From contig NZ_JAUTXR010000180.1 in the NCBI RefSeq assembly GCF_030658505.1, positions 248,001 to 312,000 of the forward strand: a DNA stretch of 64,000 nt. The letters run 5' to 3'. Positions 61,313 through 64,000 of this stretch are shown piece after piece. The DNA is from Stenotrophomonas raiganjensis (SeqCode). GTDB lineage: Bacteria > Pseudomonadota > Gammaproteobacteria > Xanthomonadales > Xanthomonadaceae. A model generated the notes under the pieces. The model was not told the DNA's origin, ran no database searches, and saw only the letters and a list, made by a program, of their open reading frames with translations. Made by a program: the position numbers and the translations under genes. Position 1 is the first letter of the stretch. The number at the start of each line of letters is the position of its first letter.

Positions 61313-62722
61313 ATGCACTACCTCGATAATCTTCTCCTCAACACCGACAGCTACAAGGCCAGCCATTGGCTGCAGTACCCGCCGGGTACCGATGCCACGT
61401 TCTTCTACGTCGAATCACGTGGCGGCCTGCACGATCGCACGGTGTTCTTCGGCCTGCAGGCGATCCTCAAGGACGCGCTGGCACGACCGGTCACCCACGC
61501 CGACATCGACGACGCTGCTGCGGTATTCGCCGCCCATGGCGAACCGTTCAACGAGGCCGGCTGGCGCGATATCGTCGACCGGCTTGGCGGCCACCTGCCG
61601 GTGCGCATCCGCGCCGTTCCCGAGGGCAGCGTGGTGCCCACCCACCAGGCACTGATGACCATCGAGTCGACCGATCCGGCTGCGTTCTGGGTGCCGTCGT
61701 ATCTGGAAACGCTGCTGCTGCGCGTGTGGTATCCGGTCACCGTGGCCACCATCAGCTGGCACGCACGGCAGACCATCGCCGCGTTCCTGCAGCAGACCAG
61801 CGACGACCCGCAGGGGCAGCTGCCGTTCAAGCTGCACGACTTCGGCGCGCGCGGTGTATCGAGCCTGGAATCGGCCGCGTTGGGCGGTGCCGCGCACCTG
61901 GTCAACTTCCTCGGCACCGATACCGTGTCGGCGCTGTGCCTGGCACGCGCGCACTACCACGCGCCGATGGCCGGCTATTCGATTCCGGCCGCCGAGCACA
62001 GCACCATCACCAGTTGGGGCCGCGAACGCGAGGTGGACGCCTATCGCAACATGCTGCGCCAGTTCGGCAAGCCCGGTTCGATCGTGGCGGTGGTGTCGGA
62101 CAGCTATGACATCTACCGCGCGATCAGCGAACACTGGGGCACCACCCTGCGCGATGACGTGATCGCGTCGGGCGCCACCCTGGTCATCCGTCCCGACTCG
62201 GGTGACCCGGTGGAGGTGGTGGCCGAAAGCCTGCGCCGGCTGGATGAAGCCTTCGGCCACAGCCTCAACGGCAAGGGCTATCGCGTGCTCAACCATGTGC
62301 GAGTGATCCAGGGCGATGGCATCAATCCGGACACCATCCGCGCGATCCTGCAGCGCACCACCGACGACGGCTACGCTGCCGACAACGTGGCCTTCGGCAT
62401 GGGCGGTGCACTGCTGCAGCGGCTGGACCGCGATACGCAGAAGTTCGCGCTGAAGTGCTCGGCGGCACGGGTCGAGGGTGAGTGGATCGACGTCTACAAG
62501 GATCCGGTCACCGACGCCGGCAAGGCCAGCAAGCGTGGCCGCATGCGCCTGCTGCGCCGCCTGGACGATGGCAGCCTGCATACGGTGCCACTGCCGGCCA
62601 ACGGCGACGACACCCTGCCGGACGGCTTCGAGGACGCAATGGTGACCGTGTGGGAGAACGGCCGCCTGCTGCACGACCAGCGGCTGGACGACATCCGCAC
62701 GCGAGCGGCCGTGGGGCATTGA
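61313..62722 (+). CDS. nadV: nicotinamide phosphoribosyltransferase (NadV/NAMPT)
   Basis: The 469-residue protein has the NAMPT pattern rather than that of PncB: NLLLNTDSYKASHWLQYPPG, FYVESRGG, HDFGARGVSSLESAALGGAA, AAEHSTITSWGRE (catalytic His region), VIRPDSGDPVEV and FGMGGALLQ. It makes NMN from nicotinamide and PRPP. AAGGAG precedes the ATG. With the adjacent adenylyltransferase it forms a direct two-step NAD salvage route. Confidence 0.93.
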   Translation: MHYLDNLLLNTDSYKASHWLQYPPGTDATFFYVESRGGLHDRTVFFGLQAILKDALARPVTHADIDDAAAVFAAHGEPFNEAGWRDIVDRLGGHLPVRIRAVPEGSVVPTHQALMTIESTDPAAFWVPSYLETLLLRVWYPVTVATISWHARQTIAAFLQQTSDDPQGQLPFKLHDFGARGVSSLESAALGGAAHLVNFLGTDTVSALCLARAHYHAPMAGYSIPAAEHSTITSWGREREVDAYRNMLRQFGKPGSIVAVVSDSYDIYRAISEHWGTTLRDDVIASGATLVIRPDSGDPVEVVAESLRRLDEAFGHSLNGKGYRVLNHVRVIQGDGINPDTIRAILQRTTDDGYAADNVAFGMGGALLQRLDRDTQKFALKCSAARVEGEWIDVYKDPVTDAGKASKRGRMRLLRRLDDGSLHTVPLPANGDDTLPDGFEDAMVTVWENGRLLHDQRLDDIRTRAAVGH

Positions 62723-62737
62723 AGGTGCATCCCGACC

Positions 62738-62776
62738 GGGGTCGGATCCCATTGCAGCGCAGCGGGCTCTGACCCC
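62738..62776. repeat. GGGTCGGATCC-type palindrome
   Basis: Arms GGGGTCGGATCCC and GGGCTCTGACCCC form an imperfect inverted repeat, related to the one at 18957-18994. It follows the nadV stop and may terminate transcription. Confidence 0.5.
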
Positions 62777-62824
62777 TGCGCTCTTGACCGGCGCCACCAA
62801 CAGGTCCACCTTGCACACGCCGAA

Positions 62825-63014
62825 GGTATCCCTCCCATCGCTGCGGCGCGGGGAGGGGTTTAAACGGGAATCCGGTGAAGGCGCCTCGCGCGCCCATTCC
62901 GGAGCTGCCCCGCAGCGGTGAATGGAAACGAATCCTGCCAACAGCACTGGGCTCGCGCCTGGGAAGCGGCAGGGAGTAGGTGGGCTGCGGCCCGTGTCCA
63001 TCAGCCCGAATACC
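62825..63014 (+). promoter_or_regulatory. cobalamin (B12) riboswitch upstream of queH
   Basis: The conserved core elements appear in order: AAACGGGAATCCGGTG (about 62862-62877), CCGGAGCTGCCCCGCAGCGG (the B12 box region, 62899-62918), CACTGG...CTGGGAAGCGGC, and CATCAGCCCGAATACC at the 3' end. GGTAT (62825-62829) can pair with ATACC (63010-63014) as P1. The element lies about 200 nt before queH with no other gene between. The GC-rich stretch 63015-63211 would be the expression platform. Confidence 0.85.
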
Positions 63015-63211
63015 GGCCCCGGCCGGGGGACACGACCGTCCCCTGATTCGACCTGGACTCTCCGCGGGGAGGGTGCCGGGGCCATCGCCCGCCTGCACGC
63101 GCAGGCGGCGTGGCCGCGCGCGTCCTGTTCACGGTATCCGGCCAGACCCGTTCACCCACGCGCTGATGCATGGACCACCGCCGTTGCCGGCGCTCCATGC
63201 GGTACCTGACG
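63015..63211 (+). other. leader between the riboswitch and queH
   Basis: GC-rich and full of short dyads (GGCCCCGGCCGGGG, GCCTGCACGCGCAGGC). It should hold the expression platform. I could not tell terminator from ribosome-binding-site sequestration by eye. No small coding region is supported. Confidence 0.45.
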
Positions 63212-63883
63212 ATGACCGAGCTCCAACGCCCCACCCTGACCCTGCCCGCCGACGGCAAGCGCCTGCTGCTGCATTCGTGCTGCGCGCCCTGCTCCGGCGA
63301 AGTGATGGAGGCGATCACCGCCTCCGGGATCGACTACGCGATCTTCTTCTACAACCCCAACATCCACCCGGTGAAAGAATACGAGCTGCGCAAGCAGGAG
63401 AACATCCGCTTCGCCGAGCAGCATGGCATTCCCTTCATCGACTGCGACTACGACACCGACAACTGGTTCAGCCGTGCGCGCGGCATGGAAAACGAGCCCG
63501 AGCGCGGCATCCGCTGCACGATGTGCTTCGACATGCGTTTCGAGCGCACCGCGCTGTACGCGCATGAACACGGCTACGACACCATCAGCTCGTCGCTGGG
63601 CATCTCGCGCTGGAAGAACATGGCGCAGATCAATGACTGCGGCATCCGCGCCGCGTCGCGCTATGAAGGCCTGCAGTACTGGGACTACAACTGGCGCAAG
63701 GGCGGCGGTGCCAGCCGCATGATCGAGATCAGCAAGCGCGAGCAGTTCTACCAGCAGGAATACTGCGGTTGCGTGTACTCGCTGCGCGATGCCAACCGCC
63801 ACCGCCGCGAGAACGGCCGCGAGCGGATCAAGATCGGCCTGCTGTACTACGGGCAGGACGCTGAGGCGCCGCAGGGCGATTGA
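63212..63883 (+). CDS. queH: epoxyqueuosine reductase QueH
   Basis: The 223-residue protein has the QueH (DUF208) cysteine motifs: [15 protein letters not shown] near the start, [15 protein letters not shown] in the middle, and [15 protein letters not shown] near the end, plus [17 protein letters not shown]. QueH performs the last step of queuosine synthesis and does not need cobalamin, unlike QueG. The start MTELQRP is chosen to match family length; ATGs at 63170 and 63197 are in frame. A cobalamin riboswitch lies directly upstream. Confidence 0.93.
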   Translation: MTELQRPTLTLPADGKRLLLHSCCAPCSGEVMEAITASGIDYAIFFYNPNIHPVKEYELRKQENIRFAEQHGIPFIDCDYDTDNWFSRARGMENEPERGIRCTMCFDMRFERTALYAHEHGYDTISSSLGISRWKNMAQINDCGIRAASRYEGLQYWDYNWRKGGGASRMIEISKREQFYQQEYCGCVYSLRDANRHRRENGRERIKIGLLYYGQDAEAPQGD

Positions 63884-63938
63884 CGTGCAGCCAGGGGGCG
63901 GCCACGCTGGTCGCCCCTTCTGTTGTAGTGGATCTGCC

Positions 63939-64000
63939 ATGACTGCCCTGCCCGCCGACGTCGCCCTGCTGGTGATCGACCTGCAGCCGGACTTCATGCC
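63939..64000 (+). CDS. pncA: nicotinamidase / isochorismatase family protein, 5' end only
   Basis: Only the first 20 codons are in the window: MTALPADVALLVIDLQPDFM. The LLVIDLQPDFM strand with the catalytic Asp is the usual start of PncA-type nicotinamidases and of cysteine hydrolases in general. PncA is favoured by the nearby NAD-salvage genes, but so short a piece cannot decide. Confidence 0.6.
   Translation, partial: MTALPADVALLVIDLQPDFM

Overview
The window reads as chromosomal DNA of a high-GC gammaproteobacterium of the Xanthomonadaceae, most likely Stenotrophomonas (S. maltophilia complex). The evidence is an Ax21-family outer-membrane protein, xanthomonad-style gene content, and many short palindromes that begin or end with GTAG and fit the SMAG repeats of S. 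maltophilia. No replication origin, rRNA, CRISPR array, insertion sequence or prophage was seen. There is one intact tRNA gene, tRNA-Thr(TGT).

Layout. 0-10 kb: Ax21, a DUF1428 protein, a lysine/alanine-rich histone H1-like protein, a Do/Deg-type periplasmic protease, a YqjD/YqjE-like envelope-stress operon, an AI-2E-family exporter, a HAD phosphatase and an M17 aminopeptidase. 10-19 kb: a catalase-like peroxidase with its cytochrome b561, a 529-bp imperfect palindrome, then a DesK/DesR-type two-component system divergent from a four-gene MacA/MacB-type ABC exporter. 19-34 kb: a TonB-dependent receptor, two EamA exporters, a KgtP-like MFS carrier, an M28 peptidase, an MBL-fold hydrolase, TrpS, CsbD, entericidin and arginase. 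34-38.2 kb: an accessory stretch with a cruciform-forming leader, orphan immunity-like genes, a decayed tRNA-Thr copy and the real tRNA-Thr. 38-48.5 kb: SPOR protein, CoaX, BirA, MtfA, PhoPQ, DusA, a decayed SulP/DUF6338 segment, a cation exporter and Ohr. 48.5-50.6 kb: a three-gene, AT-richer operon encoding a winged-helix regulator, a nucleotidyltransferase and a divergent PP2C phosphatase, with its own consensus promoter. 50.7-57.8 kb: the valine-catabolism operon and its divergent regulator. 58-64 kb: a patatin-like lipase, two NAD-salvage enzymes, a cobalamin riboswitch in front of queH, and the start of a nicotinamidase-like gene.

The most interesting points are the wHTH-nucleotidyltransferase-PP2C operon (a candidate defence or toxin-antitoxin module), the B12 riboswitch placed before B12-independent epoxyqueuosine reductase QueH, the decayed tRNA-Thr duplicate beside immunity-like genes, and several elaborate inverted-repeat elements, some of which supply stop codons to neighbouring genes. 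Base composition, identities and homology were judged by eye; no searches were run.
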